From Actinomyces sp. ICM47 (GTDB lineage: Bacteria; Actinomycetota; Actinomycetes; Actinomycetales; Actinomycetaceae), in contig NZ_ALCA01000055.1 in assembly GCF_000278725.1 (NCBI RefSeq), positions 1 to 13,715 on the forward strand: DNA of 13,715 nucleotides, written 5' to 3'. Below the pieces are notes generated by a model. It saw only the letters and a list, made by a program, of their open reading frames with translations, was not told the origin of the DNA and did no database searches. This document shows positions 1 to 6,574 of this stretch, in pieces. Position 1 is the stretch's first letter, and each line of letters opens with the position of its first letter. A program made the position numbers and the translations under genes.

Positions 1-661
1 CTGGCCCGGGCGTGGGCGCGGAACCCGACGCAGTGCCACCGGATGCTGAAGTGCCCGGAGCGGAAGCGCGCCCGCCGACGGGGGCTGCAGACGCCGCGTC
101 AATGGGGGCAGGGTCGGCGGCACCGGGCCGCAGGACGATGATCGTGGAGGTGGCGAGGCGGCCTTCGCGGGCGCGGGCGACGACGTCTGCGAGGAGGCGG
201 CGGTCGCCTCGGCGGGTGAGCATGTCGGCGGCGGCTGCGGGGGTGGCCCACGTGGTTTGGTCGATCTCGGTGCGTGGGGCGCGGGCGACGGGCGCGCGCA
301 GGCGTGCGGCGGGGTCGTCGGCGGGCATGGGCGTGCCGACCCAGTAGTGGACTTCCTTGGTTTGCCCGCCGCCCAGGCGGTAGCGCTGGGTGGTCAGGGG
401 CGCGCCCAGGGTGATGACCTGTCCAGTTTCTTCTTCGACTTCGCGCACGGCGGCGGCGACCAGTGGCTCACCGTTTTCCGCTTTACCTTTGGGCCAGGAC
501 CAGTCGTGGTAGCGAGGCCGGTGGACCATGAGGACTTCGATGTCTGCGGGGTCAATGGACTCGCCGGGGGCCGCGAAGCGCGTGGGGTCGGCAAAACGCC
601 AGACAAGCGCGCCCGCGGAGCGAACGAGTCGCTGGGGGCGTGGGGCTGGCATCGGACGCAT
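1..661 (-). CDS. Nudix hydrolase, MutT1-like (C-terminus beyond the window)
   Basis: The ORF starts at ATG 661 (a second ATG is at 652) and is open to the left edge, so at least 220 residues are present and the 3' end is missing. The Nudix box is clear: G59, E65, then R73-E-V-E-E-E-T-G80, fitting GX5EX7REUXEEXGU except that the last hydrophobic position is Gln. The preceding stretch (RLVRSAGALVW, then HRPRYHDWSWPKGK) is typical of the mycobacterial MutT1 group. That family hydrolyses oxidised or other nucleoside polyphosphates in the cytosol and often carries a C-terminal histidine-phosphatase domain. Here residues 171-180 (TSTIIVLRPG) look like the first strand of such a domain, but with RPG instead of RHG, followed by a Pro/Ala/Gly-rich stretch to the edge. 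No strong Shine-Dalgarno sequence is seen. The upstream gene on the same strand ends 148 bp away. The Nudix call is sure; substrate and second domain are inference. Confidence 0.9.
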   Translation of the reverse strand, partial: MRPMPAPRPQRLVRSAGALVWRFADPTRFAAPGESIDPADIEVLMVHRPRYHDWSWPKGKAENGEPLVAAAVREVEEETGQVITLGAPLTTQRYRLGGGQTKEVHYWVGTPMPADDPAARLRAPVARAPRTEIDQTTWATPAAAADMLTRRGDRRLLADVVARAREGRLATSTIIVLRPGAADPAPIDAASAAPVGGRASAPGTSASGGTASGSAPTPGP

Positions 662-809
662 AGGGACCAGGGTAGTCGCCCCGCGCCGCGCTCGCCCTGA
701 TGGGCGCGCCACCTTCACGAGGTCATGGCCGGTATGGGCGCTCCGCTAGGCCCGTCCGCGCGCCGCGAAAACACCTCCGTCGGGCAGCCGCCTGAGTTGG
801 GCAGCCGCC

Positions 810-1439
810 TCAGTCGAGGGTGCCGACGGCTGCCTCGCGCGCAGCAATGTCAAGCTCGTCGGCCGTCACCAGCAGTGCGGAGTGTCGCATGGTGACGCGG
901 TGGGCGAGCGGGTCAGTGGGGTCTTCGATCCACAGGGCCCCGGCCTCGCCAGCGGCGAGGACACGCATGGCGCGCGAGGCCTCGCGCAGCACGTACTCGA
1001 GGTCGTCGTCGGTGAGGTCACCGCGCAGCAGCGAGTCGATCTCCTCCATGATCAGGCTCAGGGGGCGCAGCTCGACGGGGGCTTCGAGGCCCTGGATGAT
1101 GGGCGCATGCGAGCCGTCGGCGTAGCGCTCGGCCACCAGGAGCGGGTCGCGGTGGTACCACTCGTGCAGCAGGTAGACGCGCCACAGCGCCCCGGGGAGC
1201 GTGAATTCGGGGCTGCGCGACCACACGTGGGCGATGGTGTCGACGCCGCGAGTGCGCACGGTTTCCCGCAGGCGGGCCACGTCCTCGTCCGTGAATGTCT
1301 CGTCGCCGACTCCCATGAGTGCCCACGCGGCGGTGTGCGCAACGGCGGCGAGAGAGGCGGGATCTTCGTCGCCGACGATTGCCTCGGCGCGGGCGGCGTC
1401 GAGCATGGCCGGGCGGCGCGGAGTGTTCGATTGGGCCAT
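810..1439 (-). CDS. Conserved actinobacterial-type protein of unknown function (209 aa)
   Basis: The 209-residue, acidic, soluble-looking protein has no signal peptide or membrane segment. ATG 1439 is preceded by a good Shine-Dalgarno sequence (GAAGGAAG, about 7 nt upstream of the start), which supports this start. The middle holds a compact motif, LPGALWRVYLLHEWYHRDP (about residues 81-99), rich in aromatic residues; similar LPGALWR.Y.L..W...DP stretches occur, as far as I recall, in uncharacterised proteins of many Actinobacteria. The rest is predicted helical with conserved acidic and Arg residues (LSLIMEEIDSLLRGDLTDDDLEYVLREASRAMR region, residues 125-159). I cannot assign a function. It is divergent from the adjacent tRNA-Lys gene, sharing a 31-bp gap that must hold both transcription starts. 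Its high GC content and codon use match its neighbours, and no sign of transfer is seen. Confidence 0.8.
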   Translation of the reverse strand: MAQSNTPRRPAMLDAARAEAIVGDEDPASLAAVAHTAAWALMGVGDETFTDEDVARLRETVRTRGVDTIAHVWSRSPEFTLPGALWRVYLLHEWYHRDPLLVAERYADGSHAPIIQGLEAPVELRPLSLIMEEIDSLLRGDLTDDDLEYVLREASRAMRVLAAGEAGALWIEDPTDPLAHRVTMRHSALLVTADELDIAAREAAVGTLD

Positions 1440-1461
1440 GAGGACCGCTTCCTTCTACAAT
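1431..1461 (+). promoter_or_regulatory. Probable promoter of tRNA-Lys
   Basis: TTGGGC (1431-1436) and TACAAT (1456-1461), separated by 19 bp, end 9 bp before the first base of the tRNA. The -10 box differs from TATAAT at one position and the spacer is slightly long. The -35 lies inside the first codons of the divergent gene that starts at 1439. Confidence 0.5.
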
Positions 1462-1470
1462 GTGGGGTAT

Positions 1471-1542
1471 GGGCCTATAGCTCAATGGTAGAGCAGCGGA
1501 CTTTTAATCCGTAGGTTGGGGGTTCGAGTCCCCCTGGGCCTA
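1471..1542 (+). tRNA. tRNA-Lys (anticodon TTT)
   Basis: A full cloverleaf folds. The acceptor GGGCCTA pairs with TGGGCCT (G1-U72 and U6-G67 wobbles). The D arm is GCTC/GAGC, the anticodon stem GCGGA/TCCGT with loop CTTTTAA (anticodon TTT at 1503-1505), and the T arm GGGGG/CCCCC with loop TTCGAGT. The length is 72 nt, the discriminator is A, and CCA is not encoded. Confidence 0.96.
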
Positions 1543-1598
1543 CTGCGCGCCTCGGTTTCCCGGGGCGTTTGTGCTATGTGGGCCGCGCTGCCCGCGTT

Positions 1599-1603
1599 GG
1601 AGG
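1599..1603 (+). promoter_or_regulatory. Ribosome binding site that fixes the start at 1610
   Basis: GGAGG six bases before ATG 1610. This decides against an in-frame GTG at 1571, which has no comparable site and would add 13 residues unlike the family's N-terminus. Confidence 0.7.
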
Positions 1604-1609
1604 TGCATC

Positions 1610-3718
1610 ATGGATCCTCGTTTGTCGCGCGCGTATGGCGCGTTCGCTGGGCTGGCGTTGGGGGATGCGTTGGGGATGCCGACGCAGGCGATGTCCCCGG
1701 AGCAGATCCGCGCGGTGTACGGGCGCGTCACGGGACTCGTGGACGGGGATGACTCCCAGCCGTACGCGCCGGGGATGCCGGCCGGTTCGGTGACGGATGA
1801 CACGGAGCAGGCGCTGCTGATTGCGTCTCTCCTGGTACGAGGCGGGGGTTCCTCCTCGGGTCACGTGGCCTTGGACGCGGGTGACTTCTCCCACGCGCTG
1901 CTGGCCTGGGAGGATTCCATGATCGAGCGGGGGTCGCTTGACCTGCTGGGCCCCTCCACGAAGGCGGCGCTCGAGCGCGTGCGGGCGGGCGAGGACCCGC
2001 TGACCGTGGGTGGTTTAGGCACTACGAACGGCGCAGCGATGCGCGTCACTCCGATCGGTATCGCGGTCTCGACCGCGGATCCGGAAGTGTTCGCGGACGC
2101 TGTCTGGTCCTCCTGCCAGGTGACGCATGCGACGCGACAGGGTTTCCAGTCGGCAGCGCTCGTGGCGGCGGCGGTATCGCTTGCTCTTGACTGGCCGGAG
2201 GCGTCCGCCTCGGACATGACGACTCTGTTGTGGAAGGCCGTTTCCTACGTTGATTCCCTGCCCGAGCGCGGCGCGTGGACGCCGGATCCGGACGTCGTTG
2301 CGGCGACGCGCAGGGCCATGCAGCTGGTCGCTAACCCGGCCTCGTCGTCCCTGGAGTGCCTCGTCGAGCAGATCGGCACGTCCGTGGCCTCGGCGCACGC
2401 GATCCCCATGGCGTTCGCGCTGCTCGCGCGCGATCCCTCTCCACGTGCCCTGCTGGACGCCGCGAACCTGGGCGGCGACACCGACACGATCAGCGCGATT
2501 GCGGGCGCGATCCTGGGCAGTGTGCTCGGGGTCGAGGCCTTCGATCCCGCCATGCTCACCCAGGTAGAACTCATCTCCCACCTCGACCTGCCATCCATCG
2601 CCCTCGAGTTGTTGGCACTGCGTGCGGCGAGTGAGCCTGCCACGAGTGCTCCCGAGGCCTCCGAGACTGAGGATACGAGCGAGGGCGCTTCCCCTGAGGA
2701 GCCGACCCCGGCCTCGTACACCGATTCCGGGGTGGGACGAGTCGTCCTCATGGGGCAGATCCTCGTGGACCTCGCGGTGCGCGGCGACGCCCTTCCGGGG
2801 CCAGGAGGTGACGTGTGGACCGTCGACGAGGGAATGCACGTGGGTGGTGGCTTCAACGCACTCGTGGCGGCACGTCGTATGGGGGCCGAGGCCATCTCCC
2901 TCAGCCCGATCGGATCTGGCCCCCACTCCTCGCTGATCCAAGCCGCGCTGGAACACGAGGGGATCACAGACCTCGGGCCTCGTATCGCGGGCATCGACAA
3001 CGGGTTCTGCATCGCGTTCACAGACCGCACGGGCGAGCGTACGTTCATTTCCACTAAGGGTGCCGAGACGATGTCGCCCGCGAGCGCGTGGGCTGACTTC
3101 GTGCGGACGATGCACCCGGGCGACGTACTCTATATCGACGGTTACCTCATGGACCATCCCGCGAACCGTGAGGCCGCGGAGGCTGCGCTGCGCGTCCTGC
3201 CTAAGGGCGTGCGCGTGCTCCTGGACGTCTCCCCCGTCATTGGGATCCCGTCCACCCTCCCCTCCGACGGCGTCATCGTGTCGATGAACCACAGAGAGGC
3301 TCAGGAGATCGCTCGTCAGAGAGGCGATGCGAGCGTTCGTGACCAGCAGTGTCTCCAACCTCACGAAGCGGCGCGAGCGATGCTCGCCGTGCTGGGCCGT
3401 CCCGTTCTGCTGCGTGCAGGTGCCGAGGGCGCATACTTCGTGAGGTCATGCGATGCCGCCCTGAGTGCCTCGGACACTGACCCGTCCTACATCCCGACAC
3501 CTCGCGTCGAGGCGATTGACACGAACGGCGCGGGCGATGCCCACTCAGGTATCCTGGCGGCCTCCCTCGCTCAGGGCATTCCCCTGAAGAGAGCGCTGCT
3601 CCTGGCCAACTGCGCGGGCGCGCTATCCACGACAGTCGTCGGCCCGGCCTCGTGCCCGACGCGCGAGGAGATCGAGGCCGCGGCGGACGCGCTGGAGGCG
3701 AGCAACGACGAGGAGTGA
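1610..3718 (+). CDS. ADP-ribosylglycohydrolase / PfkB-family carbohydrate kinase fusion
   Basis: A 702-residue two-domain protein. Residues 1-340 are an ADP-ribosylglycohydrolase (DraG/ARH fold): GLALGDALGMPT at 14-25, the metal-binding TDDTE at 62-66, NGAAMRVTPIG at 140-150, and NLGGDTDT at 286-293, which supplies the second set of Mg ligands. A charged, low-complexity linker follows (about 341-375, rich in Glu, Ser, Ala and Pro). Residues 376-700 are a PfkB/ribokinase-type kinase: VGGGFNALVAARRMGA near 411-426, NHREAQEI at 560-567 and the ATP/anion-hole signature DTNGAGD at 637-643, with D643 the expected catalytic base. Hydrolases of this family remove ADP-ribose from proteins, nucleic acids or small molecules; PfkB enzymes phosphorylate ribose, nucleosides or other sugars. 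Joining them suggests release of a ribosyl product followed by its phosphorylation, but the substrates are inference. The gene stands alone downstream of tRNA-Lys and is cytosolic. Confidence 0.9.
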   Translation: MDPRLSRAYGAFAGLALGDALGMPTQAMSPEQIRAVYGRVTGLVDGDDSQPYAPGMPAGSVTDDTEQALLIASLLVRGGGSSSGHVALDAGDFSHALLAWEDSMIERGSLDLLGPSTKAALERVRAGEDPLTVGGLGTTNGAAMRVTPIGIAVSTADPEVFADAVWSSCQVTHATRQGFQSAALVAAAVSLALDWPEASASDMTTLLWKAVSYVDSLPERGAWTPDPDVVAATRRAMQLVANPASSSLECLVEQIGTSVASAHAIPMAFALLARDPSPRALLDAANLGGDTDTISAIAGAILGSVLGVEAFDPAMLTQVELISHLDLPSIALELLALRAASEPATSAPEASETEDTSEGASPEEPTPASYTDSGVGRVVLMGQILVDLAVRGDALPGPGGDVWTVDEGMHVGGGFNALVAARRMGAEAISLSPIGSGPHSSLIQAALEHEGITDLGPRIAGIDNGFCIAFTDRTGERTFISTKGAETMSPASAWADFVRTMHPGDVLYIDGYLMDHPANREAAEAALRVLPKGVRVLLDVSPVIGIPSTLPSDGVIVSMNHREAQEIARQRGDASVRDQQCLQPHEAARAMLAVLGRPVLLRAGAEGAYFVRSCDAALSASDTDPSYIPTPRVEAIDTNGAGDAHSGILAASLAQGIPLKRALLLANCAGALSTTVVGPASCPTREEIEAAADALEASNDEE

Positions 3719-3759
3719 GCGCGGTCGGGGCGTTCGCGCGGAAGGAGCGCTGCCAGCCA

Positions 3760-3775
3760 GTGCACATGTGTGCAC
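3760..3775. repeat. 16-bp inverted repeat, possible operator
   Basis: GTGCACA-TG-TGTGCAC, a perfect 7-bp-arm palindrome with a 2-bp centre. It lies in the 139-bp gap in front of the MFS exporter gene, about 80 bp upstream of its start. A further GTGCAC half-site sits at 3843-3848, right at the likely -10 box. The arrangement would suit a TetR- or MarR-type repressor, but no regulator gene is present in the window. Confidence 0.35.
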
Positions 3776-3845
3776 GTCACCGCCTGCGACGTGCGAGATG
3801 CATCAAATATTCAACCGAGTCGTCTATTTAGCGCCACCACGGGTG

Positions 3846-3851
3846 CACAAT
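3846..3851 (+). promoter_or_regulatory. Possible -10 box of the MFS gene (leaderless transcript)
   Basis: CACAAT ends six bases before ATG 3858 and there is no Shine-Dalgarno sequence in between. This is the layout of leaderless actinobacterial transcripts. An alternative -10 is TATTTA at 3825-3830, which would give a leader of about 20 nt, also without an SD sequence. Confidence 0.35.
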
Positions 3852-3857
3852 CACATC

Positions 3858-5102
3858 ATGACGACAAACGACACCCAGGACCGCGACGGAATCATTGGCG
3901 GGGCACTCACGGTTGCCCTGCTGATCACCCTGGCCGTGCAAAACGCCGTGCCCCCAATGGCGACCGACATGTACTCGGCCGCGTTCCCGCAGATCACGGC
4001 GGACCTGGCGACGAATTCGACAATGCTCGGGTTCACACTCACGACCTTCTTCGTGGGCTACGCGACCGGCCAGGTCCTGGGCGGCGCCATCTCGGACCAG
4101 ATCGGGCGCCGCCGACCGATCATCGCGGGCGGCATCATCGCCCTGGTCGGATCCATCATCTGTGTGCTGACACCCAACATCTGGGTGCTCCTCGTCGGCC
4201 GAGTCTTCCAGGGCCTCGGCGGCGGCGTGGCCTCGTCGGTGGCGCGCGCGATCCTCGTCGACGTCGCGCACGGCAAGACGCTGGCGCGCGCGATGAGCCT
4301 CATCCAGGCGATCGTCGGCTTCGCGCCGATGCTCGCCCCGGTCCTCGGCGCGTTCATCATCACGCACGCGACGTGGAGGGTTGTTTTTTGGGCGCTCGCC
4401 GCTTTCACGCTGCTCATGGCGGCCCTCGCGTGGTTCGTCGTGCCCGAGTCTCTGCCCGAGGATCGCCGCCACCCCGGCGGTATCCCCCGGTTCTTCTCCG
4501 GCCTCGTCCAGGTCGTGCGCATCCGCCCCTTCGTGGGCTTCATGCTCACCAACACCTTTTCGAGCTTCTGTATGTTCGGCTACATCTCGAATGCCACCTA
4601 CGTGCTACAGGGGCCGCTGGGCCTGTCCCCCATGGCTTTCGCGTGGGTGTTCGCGTTCAACGCGCTGCTCTCGACCGGTTTCGCGTTGGTCAACGTGCGC
4701 CTGATCTCGCACTTCACGCCGCGCACGCTCATCGTTACGGGCCTGACGATCGCCGCGACCGGCGTGGTGACGCTGGCGATCTCGACGTTCCTCCTCGACC
4801 TGCCGCTGATTCTCACGTGCGTGGGCTTCGCGCTGGTTATGACGGCGAACGCGTTTATCTTCGGCAACTCGGGCGCACAGGCCATGAGCGAGGCGCGCGA
4901 GCACGCGGGCACGGCTTCGTCCGTCATGGGCGTGTTCCAGTCGATCGCGAACGGCATTGCTGCTCCCCTGGCCACCTCGGGCGGCGACAGCGCCGTGCCG
5001 ATGGTGCTCGTCATGATCGTCGGCTCGGTCGGCGCGTGGTTCGCATTCTGGGTGATCGCCCGCGGCGGCAAGCACACGCCGCGCCACCTCAGCCTCGACT
5101 GA
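3858..5102 (+). CDS. Bcr/CflA-family MFS drug exporter
   Basis: The 414-residue protein has about 12 hydrophobic segments, the usual length for this family. Family marks: the TM1-TM2 loop PMATDMYSAAFPQITADL (33-50), typical of Bcr/CflA proteins; the MFS motif A GAISDQIGRRRP (76-87) in the TM2-TM3 loop; GRVFQGLGGGVASSVARAI (114-132) in TM4; and the antiporter-type glycine/proline motif GFAPMLAPVLGAFI (154-167) in TM5. These are proton-driven exporters in the cytoplasmic membrane that expel drugs such as bicyclomycin or sulfonamides; here the substrate cannot be read from sequence. An upstream in-frame ATG at 3768 exists, but the extra 30 residues are not family-like and cover the promoter region, so ATG 3858 is preferred. 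The gene converges on the EamA transporter gene, with 58 bp between stops. Confidence 0.9.
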   Translation: MTTNDTQDRDGIIGGALTVALLITLAVQNAVPPMATDMYSAAFPQITADLATNSTMLGFTLTTFFVGYATGQVLGGAISDQIGRRRPIIAGGIIALVGSIICVLTPNIWVLLVGRVFQGLGGGVASSVARAILVDVAHGKTLARAMSLIQAIVGFAPMLAPVLGAFIITHATWRVVFWALAAFTLLMAALAWFVVPESLPEDRRHPGGIPRFFSGLVQVVRIRPFVGFMLTNTFSSFCMFGYISNATYVLQGPLGLSPMAFAWVFAFNALLSTGFALVNVRLISHFTPRTLIVTGLTIAATGVVTLAISTFLLDLPLILTCVGFALVMTANAFIFGNSGAQAMSEAREHAGTASSVMGVFQSIANGIAAPLATSGGDSAVPMVLVMIVGSVGAWFAFWVIARGGKHTPRHLSLD

Positions 5103-5160
5103 GAGGTCGCAACGGGATCGCCGCTGTCGGATCAGCTGTCGAGAGTCGCAGGGTGCCCCA

Positions 5161-6033
5161 TCACTGGCGCGAGGCCAGCCACACCGCGATCGACACCAGG
5201 ACCAGGCCGATCAGCTCGTAAACACCGGGGATCTGCCGTAGCATGACGGCACCGACCAGCGCGGACGTGGCGGGCAGGATCGCGGCAAACAGCGCGAACG
5301 TGGGGGCCGCCAGGCGACGCATCGCGAGCGCCTCAAACGTGTAGGGAATCGCGGTGGACAGCAGGCCAACGCCAACGACAATCGCGATCAGCTCCCACGA
5401 GGCAGTGGCCGCCATCGCCCCCGGCCCGAGGAAGGGCGCAAAAAAGAGAGAACCCCACGCGCAGCCGAGCGCCAGGTTCGTGACCCCGTCGCGCGTGGTC
5501 GAAGCACGCTGCCCGACGACGATGTAGGCCGACCAGGCGAGGGCCGCGAGGAGGATCCACGCGACGCCGACACGCACGCTCGGCACGCTCAGGTCGAGGG
5601 CGAGGCCGCCGATACACGCCACCCCCGCGAACGCAAGGACGGCGGCGATACGCGGCCGCCAGCCACGGCCTCGGAGAACAGCGACCGCGACCGGGCCGAT
5701 GAACTCGAGTGAGACGGCGGTCCCCAGAGGGATGCGCGCAATCGACTCATAGAACGAGGAGTTCATCGTCAGGATGATGACGCCGAAGAGCGCAGAAATC
5801 ACCAGGTCCGAGACCGTCAGGCCGCCGCGCCAGGGGCGCTTCCAGGCCAGCAGAACGACCGCGCCCGTCAGGACGCGCCACCACGCGACGGATGCAGGTT
5901 CGACGGAGGCAAAGGCGACGACAGCGAGCGCCGCGCCCACGTACTGGATGAGGCCCGAGCCGACGATGTACAGCTGAGGCGGGACGCGGTCGACCACAGA
6001 GACGCCGTCAGGGCACCGGGAGGGTGCGTTCAC
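5161..6033 (-). CDS. EamA-family (DMT) transporter, RhtA-like exporter
   Basis: The 290-residue protein has about ten membrane segments in two EamA repeats (about residues 20-145 and 150-288). It follows the pattern of E. coli RhtA, the threonine/homoserine exporter, closely: [18 protein letters not shown] in the first half, then [12 protein letters not shown], and [17 protein letters not shown] in the second half. An amino-acid or similar small-metabolite efflux role is likely by family; the actual substrate is unknown. The start is GTG 6033, whose bases overlap the msrB stop codon (GTGA), so the gene is probably co-transcribed and translationally coupled with msrB. The stop TGA is at 5161-5163. 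The short N-terminal extension before the first membrane helix (about 20 residues) could be shorter if an internal GTG is used. Confidence 0.88.
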   Translation of the reverse strand: MNAPSRCPDGVSVVDRVPPQLYIVGSGLIQYVGAALAVVAFASVEPASVAWWRVLTGAVVLLAWKRPWRGGLTVSDLVISALFGVIILTMNSSFYESIARIPLGTAVSLEFIGPVAVAVLRGRGWRPRIAAVLAFAGVACIGGLALDLSVPSVRVGVAWILLAALAWSAYIVVGQRASTTRDGVTNLALGCAWGSLFFAPFLGPGAMAATASWELIAIVVGVGLLSTAIPYTFEALAMRRLAAPTFALFAAILPATSALVGAVMLRQIPGVYELIGLVLVSIAVWLASRQ

Positions 6034-6434
6034 TGGGCGGGCGCGAAGGTCAAGGCCGCCGAGTTCATGCAGTAGCGCATGCCGGTGGGCTGGTCAGGCG
6101 CGTCAGGGAAGATGTGGCCGAGGTGGGAGCCGCATGTCGCGCAGCGCACTTCGGTGCGGATCATGCCGTGGCTGGTGTCGACGCTCTCGGTGGTCGCCCC
6201 GTCGTACGCCTGGAAGAAGGAGGGCCACCCACAGGAGGAGTCGAACTTCGCGTCGGAGTCGAAGAGCTTCGATCCGCAGGCCGCGCACGAGTAGGTGCCG
6301 ACGCGAGCCTCGTCGAGGAGTTCGCCGGTGAAGGGGCGTTCCGTGCCCGCCTCGCGCAGCACGTGGTAGCGCATGGGGCTCAGGAGCTTCTTCCACTCGG
6401 CGTCGGTGCGGGCGGCAGGATCGGTAGCGTTCAT
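6030..6434 (-). CDS. msrB: Peptide-methionine (R)-S-oxide reductase MsrB
   Basis: The 134-residue protein is the usual size for a single-domain MsrB. It reduces methionine-R-sulfoxide in proteins using thioredoxin. Visible marks: zinc-binding CxxC pairs C50/C53 (CAAC) and C98/C101 (CATC); CGWPSF at 68-73, where C68 is a candidate resolving cysteine; [12 protein letters not shown] (102-113); and the catalytic RYCMN with C122. The start is ATG 6434 because the next upstream in-frame ATG (6515) would add 27 low-complexity residues encoded by a GC-rich fold-back structure. A GACAAT box ends six bases before ATG 6434, suggesting a leaderless transcript. The stop overlaps the GTG start of the RhtA-like exporter gene by four bases. 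Confidence 0.95.
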   Translation of the reverse strand: MNATDPAARTDAEWKKLLSPMRYHVLREAGTERPFTGELLDEARVGTYSCAACGSKLFDSDAKFDSSCGWPSFFQAYDGATTESVDTSHGMIRTEVRCATCGSHLGHIFPDAPDQPTGMRYCMNSAALTFAPAQ

Positions 6435-6440
6435 GTGCCC

Positions 6441-6446
6441 ATTGTC
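6441..6446 (-). promoter_or_regulatory. Possible -10 box of msrB (leaderless transcript)
   Basis: On the minus strand GACAAT is followed by six bases and then ATG 6434, with no separate Shine-Dalgarno sequence. It sits directly beside the foot of the strong hairpin at 6448-6495, so transcription of msrB would begin just after that structure. Confidence 0.35.
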
Positions 6447-6447
6447 G

Positions 6448-6495
6448 CGCGCCGCCCGCGGCCTCGCACTTTCGGGTGCGGCCGCGGGCGGCGCG
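6448..6495. terminator. Very strong GC-rich hairpin, candidate terminator of the mscS-like gene
   Basis: A perfect 16-bp inverted repeat (arms 6448-6463 and 6480-6495, all G/C) extends inward by a 4-bp GCAC/GTGC stem after a TC bulge. It lies about 80-127 bases downstream of the mscS-like stop codon and directly upstream of msrB. There is no T tract on the minus strand, so it would be a non-canonical terminator or a transcript-end stabiliser. Confidence 0.45.
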
Positions 6496-6512
6496 GGGAT
6501 GTTCGTCGCTCT

Positions 6513-6560
6513 CATCGACGAGGCCGTGGTTGCCTCACGGGGTTCACACCCCTGTCGATG
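6513..6560. other. Three-way-junction fold-back just downstream of the mscS-like stop
   Basis: The outer stem CATCGAC (6513-6519) pairs with GTCGATG (6554-6560). Inside are a CCGTG/CACGG stem (6524-6528 and 6536-6540) with a 7-base loop, and a GGGG/CCCC hairpin around TTCACA (6539-6552, sharing two G bases with the previous stem). It begins 15 bases after the mscS-like stop codon. It superficially resembles a tRNA lacking its D arm. It may act with the neighbouring hairpin in 3'-end formation; no T tract is seen. Confidence 0.3.
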
Positions 6561-6574
6561 GGCGGCTTGTCAGG

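Noticed and set aside
1571..1609. Upstream GTG start for the ADP-ribosylglycohydrolase fusion
   Set aside because: The added residues are Cys/Arg-rich and not family-like. ATG 1610 has a good GGAGG six bases upstream.
2015..3364. 449-codon minus-strand ORF opposite the ADP-ribosylglycohydrolase/kinase gene
   Set aside because: Arg/His/Gly-rich shadow translation without motifs. The plus-strand gene has intact catalytic signatures in both domains.
3768..3857. Upstream ATG start for the MFS exporter
   Set aside because: It would add 30 non-family residues and run through the likely promoter. The family N-terminus fits ATG 3858.
3770..5221. 483-codon plus-strand ORF in another frame across the MFS gene
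   Set aside because: Its composition is dominated by Arg, His, Gly and Pro, typical of an out-of-frame reading of GC-rich DNA. The MFS frame has clear membrane segments and motifs.
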